64,000 nucleotides of DNA from Lachnospiraceae bacterium UBA3772 (GCA_002371025.1 DFFQ01000207.1:3080-67079), one strand, 5' to 3'; shown: positions 6,558 to 15,919, counted from the first letter of the stretch. Numbers and translations: made by a program. The notes: generated by a model not told the origin, from the sequence alone.

Positions 6558-9026
6558 ATGAGTTTGAAAATAGCACTTGCAGGAAATCCAAATAGCGGAA
6601 AGACAACGCTTTTTAATGAACTTACAGGTTCAAATCAGTTTGTTGGAAACTGGCCTGGAGTTACAGTTGAAAAGAAGGAAGGAAAATTAAAGAAACATGA
6701 AGATGTAGAAATTGTTGACCTTCCAGGTATTTATTCACTTTCTCCATATACATTAGAAGAAGTTGTTGCCAGAAATTATCTTATAGAAGAGAAACCGGAT
6801 GCTATTCTTAATATAGTAGATGGAACAAATCTTGAAAGAAATTTATATCTTACAACTCAGCTTATAGAACTTGGAATTCCGGTGGTTCTAGCCATAAATA
6901 TGATGGATGTGGTTAGAAAAAACGGGGACATGCTTAATACTAAGGAATTAGCAACTCGACTTGGTTGTGAGATCATTGAAATATCAGCCCTTAAGGGTGA
7001 GAATACACTTAAAGCTGCAGAAGCAGCTATCAAAGCAGCTAAAGAACAAAAAAATGTACCGCTTCATACATTTTCAGGACCGGTTGAACATGCTCTTGCT
7101 CATATAGAAGAAGTGGTTGTTCATGATATGCCTGAAGAGTCTCAGCGCTGGTATGCAATTAAGGTGTTTGAAAGAGATGAGAAAGTATTAGAAAAGCTTA
7201 AAATATCTGATGATATTAAAGCTCATGTTGAAAATGACATCAAGGCAGCTGAAAAAGAGATGGATGATGACTCAGAGAGTATCATCACAAATGAAAGATA
7301 CATTTATATAGCAGAAGTACTTAAAGGTATTTTTAGGAAGAAAGATGCTAATAAATTAAGTACTTCGGATAAGATTGATAAGATAGTTACAAATAGATGG
7401 TTAGGTCTTCCAATCTTTGCAGCAGTAATGTTTATCATTTACTGGGTTGCGATGGTTGGTGTGGGGGCACCGGCTACAGATTGGACAAATGATTGCCTTT
7501 TTGGAGATGGTTATCACCTCTTCGGTATCGGTAGTGCTGCAGCTGATGAGGCTGCCGAAAATTATACAGCAGCTATGCAGGCAGTTGATGCTTATTTAGG
7601 TTTCAATGAAGAAATTTCAATTGAAGATATGGAGTCTTATGTTCCTTCGGAATCAGTGGTTTCTTACACTGTTGAAGATGAAGAAACATTAGAGCAGGGG
7701 GAGATTAGCGTTTACTATGATAAGATTCCGGATGGTGTGGAATTGGATGAAGTAAATGCTATGACATATCTTGAAGCTGTTGATTATTTTAGGGAAAATG
7801 GTACCGAAGAGGTTGATCCTTCCAACTATGGCGTTTGGGTTCCGGGCATTCCTGCACTTGTTGAAAAAGGGCTTGATAAGATCAAATGTGCTGGATGGGT
7901 TAAGAGCCTTGTATTAGATGGAATTGTAGCTGGTGTTGGTGCTGTTCTTGGTTTCGTACCGCAGATGCTTGTGCTTTTCTTTATGCTGGCATTTGTTGAA
8001 GCCAGCGGATATATGGCGAGAGTTGCTTTCGTATTAGATAGAGTATTCCGTCGTTTCGGCTTATCAGGAAAGAGTTTCATTCCTATCCTTATTGGTACAG
8101 GCTGTGGAATCCCGGGTATCATGGCATCTCGAACCATAGAAAATGAAAGAGACCGCAGAATGACCATAATGACAACTACATTTATTCCTTGCGGCGCCAA
8201 GGTTCCATTTATAGCTATGATCGCAGGTGCGATTTTTGGTGGAAGTGCATGGATTTCAACAGGAGCATATTTTATTGGAATAACAGCGATCATTACATCA
8301 GGTATCATTTTAAAGAAGACAAAGGCATTTGCCGGAGAGCCAGCGCCATTTGTAATGGAGCTTCCAGCATACCACTGGCCAACACTTAAAAATGTCCTTC
8401 GTTCTATGTGGGAGAGAGGATCAAGTTTTATAAAGAAAGCCGGAACAATCATCCTTCTTTCAACTGTTATTATCTGGTTCCTTTCTAGATTTGGCTGGGT
8501 TGATGGAAACTTCGGAATGCTTGAAGAAGATGCAATAGGAAGCAGTATCCTTGCGGCTGTTGGTAAGGGAATTGCATTTATCTTTAAGCCACTTGGATGG
8601 GGAAACTGGCAGGCGGCTGTTGCTTCGATCACAGGCCTTGTAGCTAAGGAAAATATCGTTGGTACTATGGGGGTTCTCTATGGCAAAGAGGGCTCAGCCT
8701 GGGCAGCACTTGCAGCAGCATTTACAACTGCATCAGGACTCAGCTTCCTTATATTCAACCTTCTTTGTGCTCCTTGCTTTGCAGCAATCGGTGCAATAAA
8801 AAGAGAGATGAATAATGCAAAATGGACCTGGTTTGCAATTGCTTATGAATGTGGATTTGCGTATGTGGTATCATTTGTAGTATATCAGTTTGGTAACATT
8901 TTATTAGGCAATACAAATATAATTGGTGCTATAATTGCTTTAGTAGTAACCGTAGGATTTTTATATTTATTATTCAGACCATATAAAGAATCAGTAACAC
9001 TTAAAAATAAGGTGGTGGTAAGTTGA
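6558..9026 (+). CDS. feoB: Ferrous iron transport protein B (FeoB)
   Basis: An 822-aa GTPase-coupled Fe2+ importer of the cytoplasmic membrane. The G domain has GNPNSGKT (9-16), DLPGIYSLSP (G3), NMMD (G4) and ISALKG (G5). The membrane domain has the two Gate regions (around FVPQMLVLFFML and GTGCGIPGIMASRTIEN) and a C-terminal Cys-containing core. Odd: the first extracytoplasmic loop, about residues 315-428, carries an acidic insertion of roughly 100 residues where most FeoB have a short loop. GGAAGGAG precedes ATG 6558. The stop overlaps the TTG start of the Cys-rich companion gene. Confidence 0.95.
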   Translation: MSLKIALAGNPNSGKTTLFNELTGSNQFVGNWPGVTVEKKEGKLKKHEDVEIVDLPGIYSLSPYTLEEVVARNYLIEEKPDAILNIVDGTNLERNLYLTTQLIELGIPVVLAINMMDVVRKNGDMLNTKELATRLGCEIIEISALKGENTLKAAEAAIKAAKEQKNVPLHTFSGPVEHALAHIEEVVVHDMPEESQRWYAIKVFERDEKVLEKLKISDDIKAHVENDIKAAEKEMDDDSESIITNERYIYIAEVLKGIFRKKDANKLSTSDKIDKIVTNRWLGLPIFAAVMFIIYWVAMVGVGAPATDWTNDCLFGDGYHLFGIGSAAADEAAENYTAAMQAVDAYLGFNEEISIEDMESYVPSESVVSYTVEDEETLEQGEISVYYDKIPDGVELDEVNAMTYLEAVDYFRENGTEEVDPSNYGVWVPGIPALVEKGLDKIKCAGWVKSLVLDGIVAGVGAVLGFVPQMLVLFFMLAFVEASGYMARVAFVLDRVFRRFGLSGKSFIPILIGTGCGIPGIMASRTIENERDRRMTIMTTTFIPCGAKVPFIAMIAGAIFGGSAWISTGAYFIGITAIITSGIILKKTKAFAGEPAPFVMELPAYHWPTLKNVLRSMWERGSSFIKKAGTIILLSTVIIWFLSRFGWVDGNFGMLEEDAIGSSILAAVGKGIAFIFKPLGWGNWQAAVASITGLVAKENIVGTMGVLYGKEGSAWAALAAAFTTASGLSFLIFNLLCAPCFAAIGAIKREMNNAKWTWFAIAYECGFAYVVSFVVYQFGNILLGNTNIIGAIIALVVTVGFLYLLFRPYKESVTLKNKVVVS

Positions 9027-9202
9027 ATTTTCTGGTTGATAATTTAGGAAATATTGTTGTTATAGCAGTTCTTATTTTAATTACAGTGTTGATAATAAGA
9101 AAGCTGGTAAGAGATAAGAAAAGCGGAAAGTCCTCCTGTGGATGTAATTGCGGCCATTGCGCTATGAGCGGAAGCTGCCACAAGAATACCGCATCTAAAT
9201 AA
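9023..9202 (+). CDS. FeoB-associated Cys-rich membrane protein
   Basis: A 59-aa protein beginning at TTG 9023, which overlaps the feoB stop (TTGA), with AAGGTGG as ribosome site. One membrane segment (about residues 10-25, NIVVIAVLILITVLII) is followed by a basic stretch and the cluster CGCNCGHCAMSGSC. This is the FeoB_associated family, a small Cys-rich single-pass protein that accompanies feoB in many Firmicutes and may bind or hand over iron; its role is unproven. It is easily missed because of its size and rare start codon. Confidence 0.88.
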   Translation: MNFLVDNLGNIVVIAVLILITVLIIRKLVRDKKSGKSSCGCNCGHCAMSGSCHKNTASK

Positions 9203-9226
9203 GCCAATTCTATTTCCATAATATAT

Positions 9227-9266
9227 GCCCGGTGCAGTTGAATTTACCTGCATCGGGCGTTTTTTA
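9227..9266 (+). terminator. Intrinsic terminator of the feo operon
   Basis: GCCCGGTGCAG (9227-9237) pairs with CTGCATCGGGC (9248-9258), one G-T pair, 10-nt loop, followed by GTTTTTT. Classical Rho-independent terminator 25 bases after the Cys-rich gene. Confidence 0.9.
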
Positions 9267-9315
9267 TTTCCCGATATTGATTCGCTGTGTAAGAGAGAGT
9301 GGGGGATTAAGGGCA

Positions 9316-9394
9316 GTTTACATAAAAATGGACCACTGCCTCCGGGACCTAGGTCCATTCTGCCTCCGGGACCTAGGTCCACTTTTATGTAAAC
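9316..9394 (-). repeat. REP-like palindrome with duplicated core, reverse core
   Basis: GTTTACATAAAAATGGACCA begins the element. The unit (C)TGCCTCCGGGACCTAGGTCC then occurs twice in tandem (period about 24) before ACTTTTATGTAAAC. The internal duplication shows local expansion of the core. Confidence 0.9.
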
Positions 9395-9433
9395 TTGCAT
9401 TTTTTTTGTCATGAGTGTATAAAGAATAGGTTC

Positions 9434-9471
9434 AAGAAAAATGGACCATAGCCCCCGGGACTGTGGCTCAT
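9434..9471 (-). repeat. REP-like palindrome, hybrid arms, short form, reverse core
   Basis: AAAAATGGACCATAG then CCCCCGGGACTGTGGCTCAT. The left arm is TGGACC class and the right arm TGAGCC class, so the stem has a mismatch. It sits immediately before the ribosome site of the acyltransferase gene. Confidence 0.75.
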
Positions 9472-9485
9472 AAGGAGTGAGAAAA

Positions 9486-10535
9486 ATGACAGAGAAAATG
9501 ACAAATCCAGCATCGCAGCAGGTTATTCCAGCAGCGAAAAATACAAATAAAGAACGTATCTATCTTTTTGATAATATTAAATTTATCCTCATAATCCTTG
9601 TAGTGGTGGGGCATTTTGCAAATGTATTCTGCGACAGATATCCATCATTTAAATCGGTATATTTATTCATTTATATTTTTCACATGCCGCTGTTTATCTT
9701 TATTTCAGGCATGTTCCACAGAAACATTAACATAAAAGAAAAAGTCCTTATGTTCTGTTTCCTGGGCTATACAGAGAAGCTTCTCAGGTTCCTTGTGAGT
9801 ATCATAGGAAATAAGAAGAATCCCAATATGGATGTATTTGAGGATAACGGCCTGCCTTGGTTTATGTTCTGCATGGCAGCATTTATCTTATTTACCTATC
9901 TTACAAGAGATATAAATAAAATGTATCTGCTTTGCTTTTCTATAGTTCTTATGCTGGCTGCGGGCTATGATAAAGAGATCGGTGATTTCCTTTATCTTTC
10001 AAGGATCTTTGTTTTTTATCCATATTACATTCTAGGAACCATGACCAGACCTGAAATGATAATGAAGATAAATAGAAACAAAATATTCAAATTTGCCTCA
10101 ATCATAATATTTGTAATGGCTCTTGCGGCATGTTTTCATTTTCTGGATATGTCCTATAACTTAAGGCAGTTTTATACAGGCTGCCATCCATATCCAAAGA
10201 ACCATTTTCTGACGGGACCATTGCTTAGGATTTTTTGCTATATCACTTCGTTTGTCATGTTTATTCCATTTTTTGCCTTCGTACCGGCAAAGAAAATTCC
10301 TTTGGTAAGTGAATTTGGTAAGAGGACCCTACAGGTGTACTTCTGGTCAGATCTTGTGAGACTACCGGTGATCAACCTTTACAGGAGCCAACTTTTATTA
10401 TTTACAGCCACATTTGGAGGAAAAGCAGTGTATCTTGGGTTAAGCGCGGTCCTTGCCTTCATCCTCCTTACTAAACCATTTGGGTTTATGGTCAACTGGA
10501 TAAGAAATATGGATAATATCAGGATAAATAAGTAA
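9486..10535 (+). CDS. Acyltransferase 3 family membrane protein
   Basis: A 349-aa polytopic protein of the Acyl_transf_3 (OafA/YrhL-like) family: the N-terminal RIYLFDNIKFILIILVVVGH carries the conserved DxxK..l..lVv.gH motif, followed by nine to ten membrane segments and FHMPLFIFISGMF. Such enzymes O-acetylate or acylate surface sugars and exopolysaccharides. ATG 9486 is chosen because AAGGAG (9472-9477) lies 8 bases upstream; an in-frame GTG at 9477 overlaps that site. No sugar-biosynthesis neighbours are visible, so the acceptor is unknown. Confidence 0.85.
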   Translation: MTEKMTNPASQQVIPAAKNTNKERIYLFDNIKFILIILVVVGHFANVFCDRYPSFKSVYLFIYIFHMPLFIFISGMFHRNINIKEKVLMFCFLGYTEKLLRFLVSIIGNKKNPNMDVFEDNGLPWFMFCMAAFILFTYLTRDINKMYLLCFSIVLMLAAGYDKEIGDFLYLSRIFVFYPYYILGTMTRPEMIMKINRNKIFKFASIIIFVMALAACFHFLDMSYNLRQFYTGCHPYPKNHFLTGPLLRIFCYITSFVMFIPFFAFVPAKKIPLVSEFGKRTLQVYFWSDLVRLPVINLYRSQLLLFTATFGGKAVYLGLSAVLAFILLTKPFGFMVNWIRNMDNIRINK

Positions 10536-10639
10536 AAAAACGTATAAATAAGTCATAATCAGCTGTAAAAATCAAAAAAAATATAATAAAATGTTACTTA
10601 GACTAAGCTAGTATTGTCCATCAAATTATTGAGATTTCC

Positions 10640-12409
10640 GTGGGAGACACATTTACAGTTCCTGAGTGTGAATTTGAAGAGCCGGAAGGTCTCATCTTTG
10701 GAAGATGGAGCATAGGTGGGGAAGACCTTTTTCCTGGTGAAGTTCTGGAATTAACTGAGGATACTGAGATTCATGCATATTGGGTTGAACCTCTCACAAT
10801 TAATGTAGATGTTTACTGTGGGGAGACAAAAGGTATAGGGGGAATTGTAAGTTTTCCTGCTGATACGATTGGAAAAGAATCTAATAAAGGAACTTCAATT
10901 TCTGAAACATTTAGAAAAACGATGGATGTATCAACTCTGATAACAGCTATACCTGGAAATGGATATGAGGTGGATCATTTCGAAATAGCGGATACTGTTA
11001 TTGAAGGTACAGCAAACCTGGTTGGAAAAGGAAAGTTTATTTATATTTATGTTGCTGACTATATATCTTCTAATGTGGACGTAAAAGTTTATTTTAAAAA
11101 GACAGCAACAATTCTTGACGGGGCTGAGCTAAGCATTGACCTTCCGGTTGAAGGCAATGCTGTAAGACCGGTTACCGTATATACTGAAAATGATGCAAAG
11201 TATAGCGTTACAGAGAGTTTCTGGCTCTGTCCGGATTCAGATCTTACGCCAGAGCCATTTAAAGCCGGAGTAAATTACCGCGCCCATATTATTTTAAAGC
11301 CTGATGAAGAGGACGTTGTTTTTTCCAAGTATTCCAATATTACTGTAAATGGCGAGAAGCCGGCTGATATCTGGGAAAATGAAGATGGACGTTCGGTTAC
11401 TGTGATCACAAAGAATTATAAGCCGATGGAACTTATTGATACACTCGAAATCTTTTTAAATTTCCCAGCTATTTCAGATGTTCCAAATGTTGCCGACGCC
11501 TGGGTTAAAGAGGGTTCACCTTATAAGATCTACAGTGCAGCCTGGTTTAATGCCGTGGAGCAAAACGGCGAGGAAAAATATTCAGAGCCAGCATCATATG
11601 TAAGCGGAGGAAGTTACTTTATAGAGATCAGTTTAACTCCTGAAGGTGAGTATGTATTTGCAGATACAGATAAAATAAAAGCTACTGTAAATGGAGTTTC
11701 TGCGAGAGTTGAGGCTGTTGCCAGCAACCAGATTGCAGTTATTCCAGATCCTTATATTTTTGGCTTAGCTGGAACACCATATAAGCTTACAGTTGGAAAT
11801 GAAGCTGAGTGGAAACCGGGGGACGGTGCATTTGAAATTGTTGTAAAACATGAAAGTGATGCCACAAATCATACATTTGAAAAGTTTAATGGCGTTGAGG
11901 TTGACGGAGAGAAAGTTGATCCTTCAGAATACGAGGCCAGTGCAGGCAGTGTAAAGATTAAGTTTAAAGAAAGCTATCTTGCACGTCTTTCAACCGGCGA
12001 GCATAAGATCGTGGTATTTTTTAATGATGGATATATGGCTGCAGGAACATTTACAACTAACAAGGCTGATGGAAGCAGCAATGGTGAAAATGTGACTGAC
12101 CTCGTTGATCCACAGGGTAAGGATGTCACCCAACAGGGTAAGGATGTCACCCAACAGGGTAAGGATGTCACCCAACAGGGTAAGGATGTCACCCAACAGG
12201 GTAAGGATGTCACCCCAGAGGCGAATGATGCGAGTATCCAGGACGGAAACGTTAGTCCTGCAACTAAGAATGTCAGTCTAGAGACTAAGAATGTCAGTCC
12301 ACAGACAGGTGATGACACTCATCTTGTTTTTGGCTTTATCATTCTTATGATTTCAATTTTTGGAATTGTTCTTTGTATAAAGAGCAAGAAGAAAAAATCT
12401 AAAGAATAA
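10640..12409 (+). CDS. LPXTG-like cell-surface protein, probably truncated at the 5' end
   Basis: A frame of 589 aa from GTG 10640, open upstream only to 10607, with no ribosome site and no signal peptide, so the N-terminus is probably lost. It begins in an InlB/Flg_new-type repeat (VPECEFEEPEGLIFGRWSIGG ends with WSIGGEDL...EIHAYW) and continues with beta-rich modules. Near the C-terminus are a five-fold QGKDVTQ repeat (about residues 492-526), a Thr/Asn-rich spacer, the sortase-like motif SPQTGDD (about 553-559), a membrane segment (about 563-582) and a KKKKSKE tail. It would be wall-anchored if secreted. Alternatively a start codon or frameshift upstream has been missed. Confidence 0.6.
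   Translation: MGDTFTVPECEFEEPEGLIFGRWSIGGEDLFPGEVLELTEDTEIHAYWVEPLTINVDVYCGETKGIGGIVSFPADTIGKESNKGTSISETFRKTMDVSTLITAIPGNGYEVDHFEIADTVIEGTANLVGKGKFIYIYVADYISSNVDVKVYFKKTATILDGAELSIDLPVEGNAVRPVTVYTENDAKYSVTESFWLCPDSDLTPEPFKAGVNYRAHIILKPDEEDVVFSKYSNITVNGEKPADIWENEDGRSVTVITKNYKPMELIDTLEIFLNFPAISDVPNVADAWVKEGSPYKIYSAAWFNAVEQNGEEKYSEPASYVSGGSYFIEISLTPEGEYVFADTDKIKATVNGVSARVEAVASNQIAVIPDPYIFGLAGTPYKLTVGNEAEWKPGDGAFEIVVKHESDATNHTFEKFNGVEVDGEKVDPSEYEASAGSVKIKFKESYLARLSTGEHKIVVFFNDGYMAAGTFTTNKADGSSNGENVTDLVDPQGKDVTQQGKDVTQQGKDVTQQGKDVTQQGKDVTPEANDASIQDGNVSPATKNVSLETKNVSPQTGDDTHLVFGFIILMISIFGIVLCIKSKKKKSKE
12113..12217 (+). repeat. Five tandem 21-bp repeats inside the surface protein gene
   Basis: Unit CAGGGTAAGGATGTCACC(C)AA, repeated five times with almost no divergence, encodes QGKDVTQ. 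The identity at the DNA level suggests recent expansion or ongoing slippage in the wall-spanning region. Confidence 0.9.
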
Positions 12410-12436
12410 AATACTGAATAAAAATAGAAGAATAAA

Positions 12437-12484
12437 GAAAATGGCAGTTATGAGAGGAAATCTTATAGCTGCCATTTTTTTATT
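12437..12484 (+). terminator. Intrinsic terminator after the surface protein gene
   Basis: AAATGGCAG-TTATGAGA pairs with TCTTATAG-CTGCCATTT (G-T pair allowed) followed by a long T-run (12474-12484). Confidence 0.85.
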
Positions 12485-12706
12485 ATTTTTTGTGAATGAT
12501 TAAAATCACCGTTATTTTGACGGAAACGATGGCAGTATGAATGTTTTTGTTGGATATAATATATAATGCTGTTATGATGGTGTTAAGACTTTGATAACCC
12601 CCCTATCCCTTATTAAAGCTAGGGCGGGAGTTGAAAATTTGCTATTAAAATAAGCATGTAGATTTAATGCTGAAGGAAAGTGTGGGAGTTGAAATAAAGG
12701 AGGACT

Positions 12707-15517
12707 ATGGAAGACAAACTTAAAGATTGGAAAATCGGGGATCCGATGATCAATGAAAATGATTATTGGCAGGATCCAAATTACGTGGCGGAGGATAAAG
12801 AAAAGGAAAAGCTGGTTTTAAAACTGGCTACTATGATCACTGACCGTTATGTTAAGAAATTTATGAAGAAGATCAATAACAGGGATCCGGAATATTGGAT
12901 GCTGGACATGATACTTGATAAAGAGCAGGTCAGATTTCTCATTAATTTCAAAAAAACAAGAGTGCCATATAGCATAGAAGAACTGGCAAAAATGAATAAA
13001 ATGAGTGTGGAAGATACTGAAAAAATGGTGGACAGGCTGGTCTGGATCGGAATTATAGAGATGAACCGCGCCAAAACAGAAGATAAACATAAGCAGTATG
13101 AACTTCCAATATTTGTGCCGGGTTCAGCAGAATTTATGATGATGCAGGATAAACTAACAGATGAATTTCCACAGCTGGCTACATTTTTCAATCTGATGAC
13201 ACAGCTTCCACTTGGAGGGATCACCCAGATGGTGCCACCGGGAGGTGCAGGTGTCGGAATGCATGTTATTCCTGTTGAGAAAGCCATCAGTCTTGAAAAT
13301 GAATCAGTGCCGGTGGAACATCTTTCTAGATGGATCGATATGTATGATAAATTCGGCATTTCTGAATGTTCCTGCAGAAAACAGCAGGCCATGAGAGGCG
13401 AAGGAAGCGGTGAGATCCGCGGTGAATATTGCATTGGTATGGGCGATATGGCGGAATATATGGACAGCCGTGGCATTGGACATTACATTTCAAAGGAAGA
13501 GGTTTACGAGATCCTTGAGAGAGCTGAAAGACACGGATATGTGCATCAGATAACCAATATTGATGGAGAGGGAAAGATAGTTGCAATCTGTAACTGCGCT
13601 CCCGGAGTCTGTAATGCACTTCGTACTTCGCAGCTTTACAATACGCCAAATCTTTCTGCATCTGCCTACAGGGCTCACGTAGATAAGGAAAAGTGCGTAG
13701 CCTGTGGAAAATGTGTGGAGGTTTGCCCGGTTGGAGCGGCAAAGCTTGGACAGAAACTCTGTAAGAGAAATGGTGCCGAAGTCACTTATCCAAAGACTGA
13801 GCTTCCAGATAAGAAAAAATGGGGGCCTGATAAATGGAATTATAATTATCGTGATGATGCAAAGATCAATTGTTATGATACGGGAACTGCTCCTTGTAAA
13901 ACTGCGTGTCCGGTACATTTGTCAGTGCAGGGATATATAAAAATGGCAGCAGAAGGAAGATTTGAGGATGCATTAAAGCTTATAAAGCAGGACAATCCAT
14001 TTCCAATGATCTGCGGCGCTGTATGTAACAGAAGATGCGAGGATGCATGTACCAGGGGAACAATTGATGAGCCTCTTGCTATTGACGAGATAAAGAAATA
14101 TATAGCTTCTTTAGATTTAAGTAAGGAAAATAGATATATTCCACTATGCGAGAAGCATGATGGGGGTATGTGGTCCGATGATTATAAAATGGCTATTATC
14201 GGTGCGGGACCTGCAGGCCTTGCAGCGGCATACTTCTTAAGAAGAGACGGCTATCCGGTTACCATTTTCGAGAAGGAAAAAAAGCCAGGCGGAATGCTTA
14301 TGAATGGCATCCCAAGTTATCGTCTTGAAAAGGATATAATAGAGGCGGAAATTGATGTTATAAAAGAGATGGGTGTCGAGATAAGGTGCAACGTGGAAGT
14401 AGGGAGAGATGTTACATTTGAATCCCTTAGAAATGAAGGCTATAAGGCTTTCTTTATCGCCGTGGGATGTCAGGGCGGAAGAAAAACAGGAGTTCCTGGG
14501 GAAGATTCTGAGGGCGTTATGACAGGCGTTGATTTCCTAAGGATGATCAATGCTGATAATTCCAAAAAGATAAGCGGAGAAACAGTTGTTGTAGGCGGCG
14601 GAAATGTTGCTATAGACGTGGCTAGAACTGCTGTAAGGGCGGGGGATGCAAAAGTTAAAATGCTCTGTCTTGAAAGTTTAGAGGAAATGCCTGCCGCAAA
14701 GGATGAGATCGCTGAGGCAAGAGAAGAGGGAATTGAGATAATCAACAGTTACGGACCTAAGGAGATACTTACTGAAAATGGGCGGGTTAAAGGTATCATT
14801 TTTAAGAAGTGCTTATCAGTAAAGGATGCTGACGGAAGGTTTAATCCTTCTTATGATGAAAATGATACTCTGACCATTGAGTGTGAAAATGTGCTTCTTT
14901 CAATCGGTCAGTCTATCATTTGGAATGATCTTCTTAAGGGAACTAAGGTGAAATTAAGACCAAATGGTGGTATAATCGCAGACGAGCTTACGCTGCAGAC
15001 TGACGAGCCGGATATATTTGCCGGGGGAGATGTTTTTACAGGTCCTAGATTTGCGATTGACGCCATAGCAGGCGGCAGGGAAGCGGCAGTGTCTATGAAC
15101 CGCTTCGTGCATCCTGGTAACAGGCTTGATCTGGCGAGAGATAGAAGGAAGTTCATCGAGTTTGATAAAAATGATATTCAGAGTGAAAGTTTTGATACTG
15201 CGCCAAGACAGATTCCTGGAAGAAAACAGGGAATTGCCAGCGAAACATTTGAAGATCTGAGGCTTACATTTACCGAGGAACAGGTTAAGAAGGAAGCCAC
15301 GAGATGCCTTGGATGCGGCGCCACAACAGTGGATGAGCATCGCTGCATAGGATGTGGACTTTGCACAACGAAGTGCGAATTCGACGCCATCCATCTTACC
15401 CGCGACATTCCAGAGGCCAGCACTATGGTAAGAGCAGAAGATAAATTTAGCAAGGTAGGCCCATACGCCGCAAAACGCGCCGTAAAGATAGTAGTTAACA
15501 AAATTAAAGGTGAGTAG
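12707..15517 (+). CDS. Fe-S/FAD NAD(P)-dependent oxidoreductase (GltD-like with ferredoxin domains)
   Basis: A 936-aa multi-domain enzyme. Residues 1-170 are a helical/winged-helix-like part. A 4Fe-4S motif CVACGKCVEVCP lies at about 331-342. A GltD-like Fe-S domain follows (CYDTGTAPCKTACP to CNRRCEDACTRG, about 388-450), then the FAD-binding GAGPAGLAAA (about 498) and NAD(P)-binding GGGNVAIDVARTA (about 625). C-terminal Cys clusters CLGCG and CIGCGLCTTKC sit near 866-885. This architecture belongs to glutamate-synthase-small-subunit-like electron-transfer flavoproteins of anaerobes; no large glutamate synthase subunit is nearby, so it probably shuttles electrons between NAD(P)H and ferredoxin-like carriers. 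AAAGGAGG precedes ATG 12707. Confidence 0.85.
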   Translation: MEDKLKDWKIGDPMINENDYWQDPNYVAEDKEKEKLVLKLATMITDRYVKKFMKKINNRDPEYWMLDMILDKEQVRFLINFKKTRVPYSIEELAKMNKMSVEDTEKMVDRLVWIGIIEMNRAKTEDKHKQYELPIFVPGSAEFMMMQDKLTDEFPQLATFFNLMTQLPLGGITQMVPPGGAGVGMHVIPVEKAISLENESVPVEHLSRWIDMYDKFGISECSCRKQQAMRGEGSGEIRGEYCIGMGDMAEYMDSRGIGHYISKEEVYEILERAERHGYVHQITNIDGEGKIVAICNCAPGVCNALRTSQLYNTPNLSASAYRAHVDKEKCVACGKCVEVCPVGAAKLGQKLCKRNGAEVTYPKTELPDKKKWGPDKWNYNYRDDAKINCYDTGTAPCKTACPVHLSVQGYIKMAAEGRFEDALKLIKQDNPFPMICGAVCNRRCEDACTRGTIDEPLAIDEIKKYIASLDLSKENRYIPLCEKHDGGMWSDDYKMAIIGAGPAGLAAAYFLRRDGYPVTIFEKEKKPGGMLMNGIPSYRLEKDIIEAEIDVIKEMGVEIRCNVEVGRDVTFESLRNEGYKAFFIAVGCQGGRKTGVPGEDSEGVMTGVDFLRMINADNSKKISGETVVVGGGNVAIDVARTAVRAGDAKVKMLCLESLEEMPAAKDEIAEAREEGIEIINSYGPKEILTENGRVKGIIFKKCLSVKDADGRFNPSYDENDTLTIECENVLLSIGQSIIWNDLLKGTKVKLRPNGGIIADELTLQTDEPDIFAGGDVFTGPRFAIDAIAGGREAAVSMNRFVHPGNRLDLARDRRKFIEFDKNDIQSESFDTAPRQIPGRKQGIASETFEDLRLTFTEEQVKKEATRCLGCGATTVDEHRCIGCGLCTTKCEFDAIHLTRDIPEASTMVRAEDKFSKVGPYAAKRAVKIVVNKIKGE

Positions 15518-15571
15518 TTAACATAAAAGTGGACCATGGTCCCGGGGGTTGTGGTCCATATTTATGTAAAC
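15517..15571 (+). repeat. REP-like palindrome, TGGACC class, full length, forward core
   Basis: GTTAACATAAAAGTGGACC ... GGTCCATATTTATGTAAAC, core TCCCGGGGGTT. The last base of the oxidoreductase stop TAG is its first base, and the foot reads GTAG. A decayed TGAGCC-class copy follows. Confidence 0.95.
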
Positions 15572-15574
15572 TGA

Positions 15575-15609
15575 AAATGAGACACAGTCATGGGGAGTAT
15601 GGCTCATTT
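15575..15609 (+). repeat. Decayed REP-like copy, TGAGCC class
   Basis: AAAATGAGACACAGTCATGG then GGAGTATGGCTCATTT; the CCCGGG core is lost. It directly follows the full copy. Confidence 0.55.
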
Positions 15610-15669
15610 GAAAAAATATCATTTTTATTATACTATTAGTTAGAGTTTTAAAACGGAGGATATAATAAA

Positions 15670-15915
15670 ATGGAACATTTCAGCATGCCATTAAAGGGCG
15701 TTTGTTCAGTTAAAGTTGATTTTGATATGGAGGATGGATTACTTCACAACGTGAAATTCACAGGCGGTTGCGATGGTAATTTAAAAGCCATCGGAAGACT
15801 TGTTGAGGGAAAGAAAGCAACTGAGATTGCTGACATTTTAAGAGGCAACAAATGTGGCTTTAAGTCAACATCCTGCGCAGACCAGCTGGCACAGGCTATA
15901 GATAAGATTCAGTAA
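15670..15915 (+). CDS. TSCPD domain protein (TIGR03905-like)
   Basis: An 81-aa protein with the conserved block FTGGCDGNLKAIGRLVEGK (about 30-48), then CGFKSTSCADQLAQAI near the C-terminus. The STSCADQL motif is the signature of the short TSCPD family (related to a C-terminal domain of ribonucleotide reductases and often found as stand-alone small proteins in Clostridia). The conserved Cys residues suggest metal or redox function, but the role is unknown. Ribosome site AACGGAGG 5' of ATG 15670. It is bracketed by palindromic repeats on both sides. Confidence 0.85.
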   Translation: MEHFSMPLKGVCSVKVDFDMEDGLLHNVKFTGGCDGNLKAIGRLVEGKKATEIADILRGNKCGFKSTSCADQLAQAIDKIQ

Positions 15916-15919
15916 ATCG

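Noticed and set aside
7826-8632. 268-aa minus-strand ORF
   Set aside because: Antisense shadow of feoB; FeoB motifs are intact on the plus strand.
12113-12217. CRISPR-like array
   Set aside because: The 21-bp units are contiguous, in frame and encode a heptapeptide; there are no spacers.
12847-13476. 209-aa minus-strand ORF
   Set aside because: Antisense shadow of the Fe-S oxidoreductase gene; no ribosome site.
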